A stretch of 64,000 nucleotides of DNA from Manis javanica (GCF_040802235.1 NC_133156.1:185268351-185332350), one strand, 5' to 3'. Counted from the first letter of the stretch, positions 1 through 13,550 are shown. The notes: a model not told the origin generated them from the sequence alone. Program-made: numbers and translations.

Positions 1-3000
1 CGTTTTCTACCATTGTGGTTTTAATAGCACATATACAGAGTTCCAGCTATATCATAATTTAACCAGGCTTTTGTAGGAAGGCCATTGTTTACAGAACTCT
101 TTGTGAAATGGTTTCTATGGAGAAAAAAGTTTCCAAGATGGAACTTAGAATCTTGGCTCTTACCTCTGCTTAGCAAGAAGGGAACAAACCACTTCCCTGC
201 CATCTCAGGTGCCAAGGAACCTTTCCACAACCACACCCTGGAGCAGGAGCTAGCTGGCATCCCTGCTTTTCCTTGGTACAAACAAGGATTCTGGGAAGGA
301 AGGCGATTTGTTTCCCAAGCAGCTTCAGTGCCCACTGCAAAGAGAATTTTGTAGTGTGGAAGTAGGTGGCAAAAAGGTACAAAATATTCTTAAATCTGGG
401 ATCCCTGAACCGGGGACATACATGTTTTATCTAGGAGGAAAGGTAGACATTTCTTCTAAATCTACATTAACAGATGTGTACTAGAAAAGAACAGACATTA
501 CTTTCAAATGGTTTTGGTTGACACTCTTTTTTGTCATTTTCTTTCCATGTATAAGAGTATAAAATTAAATATGGTTTCTAGTTGACATTAGTCAGTATAA
601 TCATGAATGAAAGTAGATATTTTGGGGCAATACTCCACTGGAATACCTTAAACAACTACAGGAATGGTAACTTGGTTCTTCTGCAACCCTTAAATATTAT
701 ATACAATAAATCACAGTAATCAGTCCTTTAAGAGTAAGGCCGATTTCTGGACATCACAATGATCTTAAAGGTCTACACATGATAAAATCTCCTATGACAT
801 TTCTAATTTTGTAAAGACAATTGTAAAGACACGGAAGCCTGAGGCTGCCTGTGGTCAAACAAGACTGTAAACTTTTCTTCTTCTCAAACTTTTTCCTTTC
901 CTTTCCTTTCTACTTAGCAGCTTTATTACTATCTTTGGGTTCTTCCTTTTTCCTATCTCTAAATAAGAGAAAATGTGAAGATTGCACTTTCAAACTGTGT
1001 TTTTAGGTTGATTCCCCCACTTCTACTCCTTTCTAACTAGTACTTCAGCTTCTACTTGGGGGCTTCCACTGGGATATCTCATCAGTAACTCAAACTTACC
1101 ATTTAAAAAACCAAACTCATCTCTTTTCACTCAGCAAACAAACTTCTGATTTCTCTATTTCTCTCAACAGCATCACTATTTTCTGTCATCCAAACTAAAA
1201 CTGGTCATCTTTTATTTCTCCTTCTCCTTGTTCTTTATATCCACCAAATTGCATAGTCAGTCCCTTTATGTTTAGTGTCTTTTGTGTTTACCGCATCATT
1301 TCTTCTGCCATTAGTACTTCTCATTACCTTATGCTTAGCTGTAACTGTTCTTTTAACTGGCATCTTTGTCTTAAGTGTGTCTCCCTCCAACCTATCTGAT
1401 CCAACTTCACAATCATCTTTTGGTTGTTAAGAATAATCCACCTATTAGTTATGTCCTTTGCCTTTTCACTTAACCTATTTAAAAACGTATGCTTTTAGCA
1501 GGACTATTTGGTACCTGTTCCCTTACATATCAAGTTCTACATCAAAGCTTGATGGAAAGAGACAAAAACAAGAATGACTATCATACATCCTTTTCTGATC
1601 TTAGCACAAAAACCTGGGTACTAATGGTGCATTTTAGATTTACCTCTCTCAGTTTATTCAGAATTGAGCAATTAGTTTCAGTGTCAGAGATGCAACCTGC
1701 TATACGGCTGTATTTTATGTGTATATGCAAAGCTGAGAGAATGTAGGTGGTGAACTCTGGGAGATTTGTAGGATGAGAAAGAGCAAGTGGACTGGCCTTG
1801 TGTCTCTTATTTTGGTCAGTAACAGAGGCTAACCAATCTTTCACAGTGGCTGGCTCTTGAATTTCTGATTTAGGTTCACAGTAGATATTTGTTGAATGAC
1901 TGTAGTCTAAATTGGCTCAAATCATGACAAAATTATAGGTTACTCTAAGTCTGCATTCCATATAATTCAAATTCCTTTTTAGTATTTAATCCTCAGATGA
2001 TTATTTGATTTTCACTGAGTATGTGCAAGGGGCACACACAAATGCAGTTACAGTGATTCTCTCTCAGAGGTGGAGTTGCGGGGAAGGGTTTTTTCATATG
2101 ATATTTTTAAATGAGCATGTCAATTTTAACAATGAAAACCTAATGAAAAATAAAATACCTAAAAAAACATAAATAACACAATTATCTTAGGGACTTTTCT
2201 GAAACTGTTTTGGAACATAGTCTAAGTCAAGAAACTTGGATTAAATGTTGTAAGCTATTTGGTGGCCTTTCCTTGGTAAATTTACTGTGTGATACACCAT
2301 TATCACTTAGTTACTTTTTCTTATTCATCCTGACGAAGAAACAAAATACAGTAGTTCTTTAAAACAAAAGGTGCGGTGGGGACCCAGGCTTGTCACTGAG
2401 CCTCTATTAGAAAGGACGTGTACTTTAAATAAGGAAAAATAATTACCACGGAAAAAGAGTAACATTCTAACGTAAGGAGGTTTAACAGACTGCCACTAAA
2501 AGCACTACAGCTTTTTATAAAACTACTCAAAATATTTGTCAATAAGGAGTTTCTGACCGCTCAGGAGAAATGTTTTCACATCCGTAGGCACACGGGATTA
2601 TCAAGATTTGAAAAGGAATAAATTGTTAAAATAGTTGCAAAATGTTTTCTTCATTATCCTATCACACCTTTCCTATCAGCTCTCTTTCTTTTCCCCCATG
2701 AGCATAACTTTCCTCCCTGTGCATTTCCCATTATGGTCTAATTTTCTGGGAACGTAAATTATCACCAAAGTGGATACAGCCCTACTAAAGCGTTAAGTGG
2801 GCAATCTGTCTTTGAATGTTTTTCTGACACAAACAGTGCGGCACCCGTCAAACAGCAGCCTGGAGGGTTAAAGAATACAAAGCTGGGTGAGGAAGTCTTT
2901 GCGGAGGGAGTGGGAAGCAGCCCCTCTACTCGGTTGTCCTTTGGCTCCCTGCACCTCAAACTGCGGTCAGCCTTGGCTCTCCGGTCTTTCTAAATGGGCT

Positions 3001-3150
3001 CCTGTCTCTGCCCACTCATACTGGGGTGTGGGCCTACGGGTGCTGCACCCGGTGGCGATAGTCTAGATGCGCCAAGCAATTTTTTAGGGGGTCCAAGTCA
3101 GTGCAGAGATACCTGTCTTCGAGTGAACTGATTCTCTCTAGCCTCAGGGC
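1..3150. other. Upstream flank of PPP3R1, no gene recognised
   Basis: AT-rich sequence ahead of the CpG island. Short open frames here have no splice signals, codon structure or family resemblance that I can support. A stretch at about 1035-1420 (CT-rich) resembles, in antisense, an ancient mammalian interspersed repeat that also appears at 7.4-10.3 kb and 24.8-25.0 kb, but I cannot name its family. GC content rises from about 2840 toward the promoter. In human the next gene upstream on the same strand is CNRIP1; nothing of it was recognised here. Confidence 0.6.
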
Positions 3151-3397
3151 TTGAGTTTTCCTCTTTTTATGGTGCGGTGTCTAGGTGGCTCTGACAGCCT
3201 TGAGGCCGCTCGTCTGCTCCTCCTCTCCAACGAGGCTCCCACTCCGAGGCCCAAGTCCTCCTTTTCCCGTTCCGTGCGCACCCCTCACCCCTCGTATTTC
3301 CTCCTTCTCGGGGAACCCTCGCATTTCCTCGGTCCCCTCCACGCCCCGTTTTCCCCCGCCCGCCTCCAGCCACATGACAGGAAGGGCTCCGCCACGC

Positions 3398-3405
3398 GAC
3401 GTCAC
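3398..3405. promoter_or_regulatory. CRE-like element (gacgtcac)
   Basis: An 8-bp match to the cyclic-AMP response element core (palindromic gacgtc with the CGTCA half-site) lies about 680 bp before the PPP3R1 start codon, inside the CpG island. CREB/ATF family binding is inferred only from the motif. Confidence 0.4.
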
Positions 3406-4076
3406 TGTCGTCTGCACCCCCGCCCCTGTTCTCCCCCCGCACAGCACGCAAGGGGCGGACGGCGGGGGGGAGAACGTGGTCAGCGCGTTCCGCTCTCCCC
3501 AACCAGAAATCGCCAGAGCGTTGCAGCGGCCGCAGCCGAGGCGGCGCGCGGGTTCCCGGATGTGCGCCGTTCGCCGAAGCCCCGCCCTCGCCGCCGGCTC
3601 CTCGCGCGCCCCCGCCCTCCGCCCCGCTGCGCCCCGCTTTCCCCTCCCTCTCCTGCCCTCCCCCGTTTTCGTGCCTTGAGGTTGCGGGTCAGCGCGAGCC
3701 ACCGCAGTGAGTCCGTCACGGCTCCGGCGCGAGCGCGAGGCTGCAGCCCTCGAGCCGCCTGGCTCCCTTTCCCCCTTCTCCCCTTCTTGTGCTTCTCTGT
3801 CTCTCCTCTTTCTTGCCGTGTCTTCTCCCGCTCTGTCTCTGAATCTCGACCTTAATTTCTCTTCTGCCAGCCCGCTCCCGCGTGCCCAGTCACCCAGCCG
3901 GCGCGGGCCCCGTGGCGCCGCTTCCCCTCCCCCAGCCTGCACCCCCTCCCCCGCGGGCGTCCTGAGGGCCGCAGCCGCCCCAGCCGAGCGCAGCTGGGCC
4001 GCCGCCGCTTCCTGCGGGACCCGTTTGAGCGCCGACACTCTCCTCCGCCCGAGCGAGCCGCTGACCGCCCAGCAAA

Positions 4077-4079
4077 ATG
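4077..4079 (+). CDS. PPP3R1: PPP3R1 exon 1 coding part: start codon only
   Basis: The first coding exon contributes only the ATG. It is followed at once by a splice donor (ATG|gtgagacc, GT at 4080-4081). Splicing to the exon at 45435 gives ATG-GGA-AAT, that is Met-Gly-Asn, with a good Kozak context (A at -3, G at +4). Reading through the donor gives a spurious frame (Met-Val-Arg-Pro) that is intronic. Placing the ATG as the last three bases of exon 1 matches the known PPP3R1 structure in mammals (recalled, not looked up). The 5' UTR lies upstream in the GC-rich block; its start is unknown. Confidence 0.93.
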
Positions 4080-4480
4080 GTGAGACCTTTGCTTCCCCGA
4101 TACACCATCCCTCCCCAGCCCGCCGCCTCCAAGGGCGGCGGGCGGGGGCGAACCCCGACGCCCCCGGTCGGCTTCCCCCGGTGGAAGATTCGAGAGACCC
4201 GGCCCGGCTGGTGCCGCGGCGGGTCCATGAGAGCCCTCTGCAGCCGGAGGGCGCCCGCGGCGGGCCGACTGCTTGACAGGGCAGCGAGGCCCCGCGGCGG
4301 TACCCCGAGCCTCTGCGAGGCGCCCCTCGCTCCCTCCATCCGCGGCTGCCGCGATTCCGTCCTTGCCTGGTCCCCCCTCTCCCTGGGCCATCGGCCTCGT
4401 ACTGTCTCCCTCCGCCGTCGCCCTGCATTACTTCTCCGGACCCTCCACGTGGACCCCCCTCTTTCGCCCCTAGACTCTTT

Positions 4481-7380
4481 TAAGTCCAGGCATATTCCGA
4501 AATCCTGTGAAAATGCTATGTAGCCAAAGGGTTTCATATAAGACCTACTTTCTCTCCAGAGCTGCCCTTTCTCCCATTCTCACTCCATTTTCAAGCCCGG
4601 AGTCTGGGCAGGAATCCTGCCACTTACTTCCCCCGTCATCTGTTAGTATTTATTTCGCTGCTGTTTGCTTCTTTTTTGCTGCTGCTTTTCTCTCTGCACT
4701 GGCGAACCGGAAAGTCCAAGGTGTATGTTTTCGTAAACAATCTCACTCGGTCTTTGGTAAAGGAGGATACTTGTTTTTTAATGCTTCCTTACTACCCAGC
4801 GTTTTTAGTTTTCTTTGTTACCTCTGTAAATCTCTCGTGGTGGTGGTTTTTTGAATCATGGCGATTTAAATTTGTCTTTCCTTACCCTCACATTAATCCC
4901 TAGGTAGAATTCACTGCTGTAGTGTTTCAAACCGACGCTAGGGGTGTGTCTCCCTCCTCAGTCACTGTGGCCAAGAAATCAACGACGCCCTTTTAGCCTG
5001 TTACCTTACCGGTTCTCTTGCTCCTGGTAGCCAGGGGGAGTTCCCTGTTTGTAATCAAGAATTGTATTTATTCATAGTACAAAAAATTAGCAGTTTTCCA
5101 TAAGTATCAGATATTTTAACATGTGATGTGGTTGTTAACACTTTTTCTGAAAGTTTAAACAGTTGTCCAAAGATTTTTAGACTGACGTGAGATAATTTCT
5201 TGCACTTTTTAATTGTATTTCACCCTGTATGTACATTTTACGTATTTAAAAATAGAATGGTGGATTGGAGAACAAAGAAATTCTGTTTGCAATTTAAAAT
5301 CAGTTTGGTGTGAGTATAGGGGAAGAACGTGAAAATAGGATTTTTCAAGTAAGTTAGCTTTAAAATACAGGACAAACGATTAAGTGCACTTTTAAGTGTA
5401 CTTAAAATCCAGATTAGGAGCAGATTTAATAAATGATTAGTGATTTTGATGTGTAGCGGAAGTGTTTCCCTGTCAACGTGGTAGGCAGCTCAGAGACAAC
5501 TTTGGCTCCCAAAGGCAAAAAAACTCAGGCTTTTCACAGAAACAACTTAGATCAGAGGCATTCGTATAGTACAGTCTTTTTGTTGGTGTAGTTTTTGGAG
5601 TTATGAATTGCAATTTTGAAACTTCTTTATATATGTATTTTACTCGAAGGCCAGGATCTTGAAGGTATTTGTCCATTGCAGCGAATGTTTTTACTTGTAT
5701 TTATAAACAGTACATCTTGAGGGACAGTCATATAGCCTTTTGTTTGTTATTATTAGTAGAGTGATCTGGTTCAAAATAGTTTTTTCCCCCTGTAGTGCAT
5801 CTCCCTAAGCCTCACTTCTTTTTTGAGCATCAGACTGAATTTTGGAAATTCTCTTTTAGCTCTTAAATTTGTTTTCCTATGGTGCTCATTGTTGCCTTAT
5901 CTTTTAAAAATACGATTTACCATACAATATTGTTTTCTTCCAGGTCATTATTTCCCTCTTCTTTCCATTTGCCTTTTTAGTCTTTGTTTTCTGATTCATT
6001 CTTGGCTCTTTTTTCTACCATCCTCTCAATGCCATTTCAGGATCTACATACTTTGCCATGACAGTGGCACCCCAAATTTAGCATTATTTTGGTCTGCTGA
6101 GTGTAGTGGTGGTTTGAAAGTATCAAGATGATACCTCTAGCTTAGCTCTGCCATATGGGATATTGAATAACTCAAATAAATTGGGCTTTGGAGTGATGTG
6201 ATTCATTTTTCTAGTCAATTGAGCATACGGTTTGGAAAATTTTCACTCTCTTTGGAAAAGGTTTATTATAACTGAGTATCATGAAAATATTTACATTTTT
6301 GTTAACAGATTTTAATTTATAAATAACACTGATTAATTCAGATAAGGGAAAAATAAAAAGGCTTATTGATTGAACCTATCCAGACTCTTTTCTGACAGGC
6401 ATTTTACTTGCTACTTTAATAGTAGGTTTTTTCTTTTTTTTTTTTCCCTGAGAGTTAAGTTTTTCCTGCTCTTCACCTCTATTTGAGTTTTAAACTTGAG
6501 CATTCAGGTGGGATGAAGACTGTATGTGTATAAAAATCTCAGTGCTGAGCTCCTTGAAGTTTTCCCTGAATCATAAATGGTCAGTTATCTGTGATAAGTA
6601 AATAGATGCTTATTTATTGAAATAAATAGGTATCTTCACAATATTTTCTATAGGTAGGCATGTATAGTTTTAGGTAGAGTACTTCAGTGTTAGTAGGTGT
6701 TTGTAGGGGCATTTTTTAAAACAGTTAATTTCATGTATGAAAAACTGTATTTATCTTGGACTTAGTATAATTTAGGAATATGGTCATATTTTTTGTACTT
6801 GTTTTTGTTGGAATAACTAATAAAGGATTTTGTTCTGGAAGCATATAGTAACAGTGCGTAAGTAATTAGCTTTCTTCTAAATTTTGTTTCTTAGGGCAAC
6901 CTTAAATTTTAAAAGTGACCTTCCTTGTGCCTCTGTGTTTTTAAACTTTTTATTAAAATTACCTCCATACTTTGTAAATAAAAGTTAATGCACATTTATT
7001 GCTGTCTGTGATAACTGCATTTAGAGTTGTATACAACATATCCTAATTCAGATTCTGTAGCAAAGAAAGGCTACTTAAAAAAAAAAAAAGCAACCCGTTG
7101 TATGGCAGGATTAAAATTGGTGTCAGTCATATGGAAAAAGTTTCTCGACTCATTATGTCCTGTAGTGCATGAGAAAATTAGAAAAGCTCAAAGTACAAGG
7201 TAAAGAAGCTGACTAAGGGTCAGTCAGCAAGGGGAAGGGACAGACAAGTGTGGGAGGATCAGGCATCTGTCATAGGTAGTAAGGCAAGCAAAGTACCAGG
7301 CAGTATAAGGAAGTCAGCTTGGTTGAGCCAGGAAGATTAAGTGAGTCAGACTGTGGGCCCAGTCTGAGCAAGCAACAGGG
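4481..7380. other. Intron 1, apparently unique AT-rich sequence
   Basis: No gene, RNA gene or clearly assignable repeat was seen. Short T- and A-runs occur (near 6428 and 7078). Small open frames look random. Confidence 0.5.
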
Positions 7381-7734
7381 ATTCATTCATATCAACAAAT
7401 ACTTACAGATTTTGCCTGCTGTTCACTAGTTGCTGTGTTGGGTTGTGGAGGATGTTAAAATAATTAAGGCAGGTTTTCTACCTTCATTTAAGTATAGAAC
7501 ATAAGATAAATGCCAGTGGGTGTGAAAAAGTGTGAGTTAAATGAATAATATACACAAAGCCTGATAGAAATTAAGGATAGAGCAAGATCAGTTTTATCTG
7601 GGATTAGGGAAAATTTTAAGAAGGAGGTGACAGTTGAGGGTGGTGGTCTAAAAAGATTATTAGGATTGCACTAGTCAGAGTTGAAGGCAGCTAGGAAAAG
7701 ACTAAATCCTGGAGATAGGAAGAGACATGTATTT

Positions 7735-7905
7735 GAAACACTCAAAATGTGGTTCTTGGACCAGAAGGAAAAGCATCATCTGGGAACTTACATGGTCCCA
7801 CTCTGGACCACTCTGGAGATGGACCCAAGCAGTGCAGATTTATAGGTTTTCCAGGTAATTCTGATACAGGCTAAATTTTGAGAGCCACTGTTTAGAGAAT
7901 AGCAA
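7735..7905 (+). mobile_element. MER5-like non-autonomous hAT DNA transposon remnant
   Basis: The sequence runs from a start like caaaatgtggttcttggacc through agcatcatctgggaactt to an end like ttttgagagccactgttta. This follows the MER5A layout of a subterminal start, a 'catcacctgggagctt' motif and a 'tgagaaccactg' terminus. It is too short to encode transposase. Confidence 0.7.
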
Positions 7906-8794
7906 ATAGTGTATTTATTTAAATTTTAGTTGAGTATCTATTATTATCGCTAGCACTGACTTTCAAACAAAACATAATTGTGATTTCCAAGGAACTTAAG
8001 TGGGTTAAAGAATTCAATTATTATGCAGTGTGATACGTTAAAGACAGAAGTATGAGATATGCCTCTCAGCCAGGTCGTCATGACTGGAGGGTAGGGAGTT
8101 AGGGTGGAAGGGAGAAGAGGGTGGTCTGGTAGATTGAGGCAGGATCATAGGGAGGGTTGTGTATCATGGGAAAGAGTTCACATTTTTTTCCTAAGGAAGT
8201 TGTTATCTTAAGTAGGATGATGAAATTGTGTCATTTACTTTTTTGGAGAGATCAATCTGATGACCATGTGGAAAATTAAATAGGATAGATGAATCTAAAC
8301 ATGGGGACCAAGTAAGAAATTATTATAGTAATGTGAGAAATGTGGACCTGAAAGGGTGTAGTAACAGTGCATGTGGAGAGGAGGGACCAGGTATGAGCGT
8401 TTTGGAGGTAGAAGATTGCACTTAGTGACAGTTGGATTGTGGGGGAGGAAAAGAGTAAATCCTGCCATGGTTTCTGGCTCGAGTGACTGGATAGATGATA
8501 ATGCCATCCATTCAATAAATATTTATTGAGTGCCTGCTTGAGTAAGATTTGATTCTAGGGATACATGGGAAATACAGTCCTGTCCTTAAGAAACTTCCAC
8601 TTTGCTGGAATGACTTTGTTTCATCTCTAGTCCTCTCATCATTTGGTAATTCATGCTTGGAATTCTGTGTTGCAAGATTCTAAGTTCAATAGGATGGAGT
8701 ATTGTGAAATATTACAACGCCTGCTGTGTAGATATCATGGTCTAGGAGGCAGCAGAAGGAACTTGGTAGCCTGGAGGTAGGAAGAGGTAGTAAG

Positions 8795-8885
8795 TGTTTG
8801 AGCAGTGGTCAAAAAGTGGATCATGAACTAGGAGCATCAGATCAGCATCATCTGTATCCTTGTTAGAAATGTGTATTCTTTGTCT
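8795..8885 (+). mobile_element. MER5-like fragment
   Basis: A second, shorter match to the MER5A core (gtggtcaaaaagtggatcat, then agcatcatctgtatccttgt and gttagaaatg). Only the left part of the element is present. Confidence 0.55.
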
Positions 8886-10330
8886 AGGAGATACACAAGA
8901 TTTGGGGGAGTGATGATGATTTCTATTTTGGGCATGTTGAATTTAAACTAGTGGGGTATCTAGTGGAAATGGCCAATAGGCAATTGGCTATATATATTTG
9001 GAGCTCAGATGAGAAATCTGCGTCTGGATTAAACATTTGAGCACTATCAGTATTTGTATTACCTAGTAGTGGAAGACATTAAACTGAATGAAATCCTATA
9101 GAGAATATAAAATGAGAAAAGAGGGCAAACCCTTAAGAACAGTGAATTTAAGAGGTAGGTTGAGGATGAGGAACCTGTGGAGGTTGAGAATAAAAAAGCT
9201 AGAGAGAGAGTTGGAAAGTTAGCAGAGTGATACCACATTTGAAGGAGTCAGCAGTGCGTAGATATTAGAGATAGGGAAGAGACACTTAAAAGTGTCTTTT
9301 GGAGGGATCAGGAGAGATCTGGTGGCTTAGGCAACAAGGACCAAAAACCCACCATTTTATTACTGGTAGCAGGGAAAGCCAGGATGCAGTGAGTTGAGGA
9401 ATAAGTGGGTAACCAGACTGTTCTGTAATTCTCACTAGAAGGAAAGAAGATGAAAGCTGGGGAATTTAAGTTTGAGGAAGAATATATTTTGGGGTTAAGG
9501 GAATAAGCCAACAAAGAGCCATTGAAGTTTTAAAGGGAGAAGGTGGAGTTAATAGATGGCAGTCCCAAGGAGGTAGGAGGGAATATGACTGACTATCCTT
9601 AAACAAGAAGAGAGGTTTTTCTCATCTGTTAAACATGAGAGGGAAGTAGGTAAAAATGAAAACTTACAAAGGTCATAGTCTTTAAGACAGTAACTTTAAA
9701 TCCTAGGTAATGAAAATAACATTGCAAGTAAATAAAAGCTCTGAGAATGCAGACTTGTCTTTGTCTTTTCATTGTTATGTTCCAAATACTTGACATATAA
9801 TAAATAGATCCCAAGGTGTTTGAAAAAGAAATGTATGAATAATAAGTGGACTAAAGGAGTAAGAGCTGATGAGACAGTGGAGGGGATGTCAGTTCATTTT
9901 TTGAGACGTTTATGGAAGAAAGAACAAAGAAAGGATTAGTGTTTTTCAGTTTGAAGTTCTTTTTTTAGGGTAGATGTTACTGTTTAGAATTAGAAGAGAA
10001 GCCAGAAGAGGGCGCTGTAAGAAAGGATGATTAGTGGAACGACTCCTAGAAGTGGTAAGAACGAAGAGGGATAAAAGGAAAGCAGAGACATCGAAAGAGA
10101 GGGGAAAAAATCAGCGTGGAGAGACGTGGCTATGGTAACATGTGTTTTAATATAATGGAGTTTATGCTATTGGTCTAAATCATCTCAGTAACATGAGATA
10201 GTTTGAGGCAAGATCAGTTCCTGAAGTTGAGATTGAGGTTTTGGGTAAATGGAGTGAGATTGAGGGTAAGAAGGAGTATGGAAAAAGATTATCATATTGG
10301 GGGGTTGATAAGGAGGTAAGAGGGTATTAA

Positions 10331-11512
10331 GTAAATATCATTAAATAGTGATAAATAGTAGGCAGACCCAGGATGGGGCAACAGTGGCTGAGTGGCCTAA
10401 GAAATTAATCTAGGACAACACGAAGTTACACAAGAAAAGAGCTTAATACTGCCTTGGTCTTTGCTTTAGTAACTCCTGATCAAGTGATGAAAGTCTAAAA
10501 GGAACCATTTTTTGAGACCAGCTTTTATGTAAGGGACCACTGAGTTGGAGATTGGTAAAAATTCTTAAGTTCTTGTTCTGTTTTTGTTTTGTTTTTAAGT
10601 TCTAAAGACACTATTAATACATTTGCTTAAAAAGTGAAATCATACTGAAAGGTATGAAGTAGAAAGTAAATCTCCTGTCCATCTCTTTGCCTTGTATTGA
10701 TCTCTGTTGAATTTCTTATGTATTCTTTCAGAGGAAGTTTTTTTTTTGTGAGTTCTTTTCTTCTTCTTTTAAACCTGTGCCAGTGTAGATTTACTAATTT
10801 TTTTAAAATTTAGTTATTTATCAGAAAGATTGCAGAGGTCAGACTTGAGGTTTTAATATCATCCTCTAAGTTACTCATTATAGTCCTTTTTTTTTGCAGG
10901 GTTTTAAACCATATTTTGATGTAACATTGAATGAAAAACAATTCAGCATAATTTTTATAATCAGGTAGCAATTTCATAATGATTAAGGTTGGTACTTTAA
11001 CAAGGGTCTGAATTATGACAGTATTCTTGTGAAAATACTCTTAGGGAAGATAATACTATAACTTCTTTTGTATTTTTTCCACTTATTACCTTAAGTTTAG
11101 CTGTATGAATAACAATTTCTTAAAAAGAGAAAATGAACTCCAACGTATAATGGATAAAGGATCTATTTTATTTCAAGCTTGCCAGACCAAAATTTCTTCC
11201 TCACTTTTAGCCTTCCAAATAAACCTTTTCTTCAACAGCCCACATCCACACTCTCCCTTTCTGAATTTTCTTCTTGTATTCCTTTACCCTCCTCGTGGTT
11301 ATGGGTTCACAGTATAATTATACCTAATGTATAGATCTGGTGCAGGAATAAAATTTTGAAATGAGATGTGATTAATATATGTTTTTGGGTTTGTCTTTGG
11401 TTTTTATGGTCTTGTACTATAAAAATATTTAAAACACTTGAAGATTTCTGGAGGATATCCTTTAAAATTTAGCACTGACAAATCAAGAAGTTACAAGTTC
11501 TTACAGGTTTCA
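10331..11512. other. Intron 1 sequence without recognised features
   Basis: AT-rich, with short T-runs. No gene or repeat family was assigned. Confidence 0.45.
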
Positions 11513-13550
11513 TCCTCAGACAGTTTTTTTTTTATTGTTGATGTACAATTACTTGAACAACATTATGGTTACTAGACTCCCTCTATTATCAAGTCCCCCC
11601 CACATACCTCATTACAGTCACTGTCCATCAGCGTAGTAAGATGCTGTGGAATCATTACTTGTCTTCTCTGTATATACTGCCTTTCCCATGTACCTCCCCC
11701 CACTACATTATGTGTGCTAATCGCAGTGCCCCTTTTTCCCTCTTATCCCTCCTTTCCCATCCATCCTCCTCAGTCCCTTTCCCTTTGGTAACTGTTAGTC
11801 CATTCTTGGGTTCTGTGAGTCTGCTGCTGTTTTGTTCCTTCAGTATTTTCTTTGTTCTTATACTCCACAGATGAGTGAAATCATTTGATACTTGTCTTTC
11901 TCTGCCTGGCTTATTTCACTGAGCATAATACCTTCTGGCTCCATCCATGTTGTTGCAAATGGTAGGATTTGTTTTCTTCCTATGGCTGAATAATACTCCA
12001 TTGTGTATATGTACCACATCTTTATCCATTCATCTACTGATGGACACTTAGATTGCTTCCATTTCTTGGCTATTGTAAACAGTGCTGCAATAAACACAGG
12101 GGTGCATATGTCTTTTTGAAACTGGGCTGCTGCTTTCTTAGGGTAAATTCCTAGGAGTCAAATGGTATTTCTATTTTGAGTTTTTTGAAGAACCTCAATA
12201 CTGATTTCCGCAATGGCTGAACTAGTTTACATTCCCACCAGCAAGTGTAGGTGGGTTCCTCTTTCTCCATGTCCTCGCCAACATTTGTTGTTGCTTGTCT
12301 TTTGGATGTTTGCCATCCTAACTGGTGTGAGGTGATACCTCATTGTGGTTTTAATTTATATTTCTCTGATGATTAGCGATGTGGAGCATCTTTTCATGTG
12401 CCTGTTGGCCATCTGAATTTCTTCTTTGGAGAAGTGTCTGTTCAGCTCCTCTGCCCAGTTTTTAATTGGCTTATTTGCTTTCTGTTTGTTGAGGTGTGTG
12501 AGCTCTTTATATAATTTGGATGTCAGCCCCTTATCGCATATGTCATTTATGAATATATTCTCCCATACTGTAGGATGTCTTTTTGTTCTACTGATGGTGT
12601 CCTTTGCTGTGCAGAAGCTTTTTAGTTTGATGTAGTCCCATGTGTTCATTTTTGCTTTCGTTTCCCTTGCTCAAGGAGATGCATTCAGGAAAATGTTGCT
12701 CATGTTTATACTCAGGATGGTTTTGCCTATGTTGTCTTCTAAGAATTTTATGATTTCATGACTCACATTATAGGCCTTTGATCCATTTTGAGTTTACTTT
12801 TGTATATGGTGTTAGACAATAATCCAGTTTCATTCTCTTACATGTAGCTGTCCAGTTTTGCCAACACCAGTTGTTGAAGAGTATATCATTTCCCCATTGT
12901 ATGTCCATGGCTCCTTTGCCATATATTAATTGACCATACATGCTTGGGTTTATATCTGGGCTCTCTATTCTGTTCCACTGGTCTATGGGTCTGTTCTTGT
13001 GCCAGTACCAAATTGTCTTGATTACTGTGGCTTTGTAGTAGAGCTTGACGTTGGGGAGCTTAATTCCCCCTACTTTATTCTTCCTTCTCAGGATTGTTTT
13101 GGCTATTCAGGGTCTTTTGTTGTTCCATATGAGTTTTAGAACTATTTGGTCTAGTTCATTGAAGAATGCTGTAGGTATTTTGATAGGGATTGTATTGAAT
13201 GTGTAGATTGCTTTAGGCAGGATGGCCTTTTGACAATACTAATTCTTCCTAGCCAAGAGCATGGGATGAATTTCCATTTATTAGTGTCCTCTTAATTTCT
13301 CTTAAGAGTGTCTTGTAGTTTTCAGAGTATAGGTCTTTCACTTCCTTGGTTAGGTTTATTCCTAGGTATTTTATTCTTTTTGATGCAATTTTGAATGGAA
13401 TTATTTTCCTGATTTCTCTTTCTGCTAGTTCATCATTAATGTATAGGAATGCAACAGATTTCTGTGTATTAATTTTGTATCCTGCAGCTCTGTTGAATTC
13501 AGATACTAGATCTAGTAGTTTTGGAGTGGATTCTTTCCTCAGACAGTTTT
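11513..13550 (-). mobile_element. 5'-truncated antisense L1 (about 2.0 kb) with target-site duplications
   Basis: The insertion covers about 11528-13535 in minus orientation. It starts with a T-run (its poly(A) tail), then the L1 3' UTR, then the C-terminal half of ORF2. On the minus strand the recognisable ORF2 C-terminal block includes TMEYYSAIG and SLICGV at 11858-12097. It is flanked by a 15-bp direct repeat, tcctcagacagtttt, at 11513-11527 and 13536-13550: a textbook target-primed reverse transcription footprint. Stops and frameshifts break the coding part. Unlike the composite copies at 42681 and 52618, this copy ends at the L1 A-tail and has no retroviral extension. Confidence 0.93.

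Larger units (their letters stand above)
3160..4480 (+). promoter_or_regulatory. PPP3R1: CpG-island promoter of PPP3R1
   Basis: A block of about 1.3 kb with very high G+C and dense CpG stands out from the AT-rich surroundings and ends shortly inside intron 1. It contains GC-box-like motifs (for example ggggcgg at 3452-3458), a CRE-like gacgtcac at 3398-3405, and no good TATA box, as expected for a broadly expressed housekeeping-type promoter. The transcription start cannot be fixed from sequence alone. From 3680 to 4076 there is no ATG on the + strand, so a leader beginning there would carry no upstream start codon. An ATG at 3560 opens a short frame ending by 3679, which would be a uORF only if transcription starts further upstream. 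A long pyrimidine-rich run covers about 3767-3870. Confidence 0.88.
7385..10330 (+). repeat. Ancient purine-rich interspersed repeat, degraded
   Basis: A long G/A-rich tract has phrases typical of an old mammal-wide repeat (for example tattttgggcatgttgaatt near 8923 and atttggagctcagatgagaa near 8996). Similar text in antisense appears near 24840-25000 and 1035-1420, which supports a dispersed family. I could not name the family securely. Two MER5-like DNA transposon fragments lie inside it. The segment near 8510-8600 (ataaatatttattgagtgcc) resembles the L2/MIR style of 3' ends. Confidence 0.5.

Noticed and set aside
1..3150. Search for the upstream neighbour CNRIP1 or other exons
   Set aside because: No exon with acceptable splice sites and recognisable protein was found.
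3181..4428. Long minus-strand open frame of 415 codons and several others across the CpG island
   Set aside because: GC-rich sequence lacks stop codons by composition. The frames overlap on both strands and consist of Arg/Gly/Pro/Ala-rich low-complexity sequence, with no known domain.
4077..4523. A 148-codon frame starting at the PPP3R1 ATG
   Set aside because: It reads straight through the splice donor into intron 1. Exon 2 at 45435 supplies the real continuation.
11858..12097. Minus-strand 79-codon protein with MEYYSAIG and similar frames at 12356, 15248, 34450 and 35936
   Set aside because: These are fragments of L1 ORF2 inside truncated insertions, not host genes.
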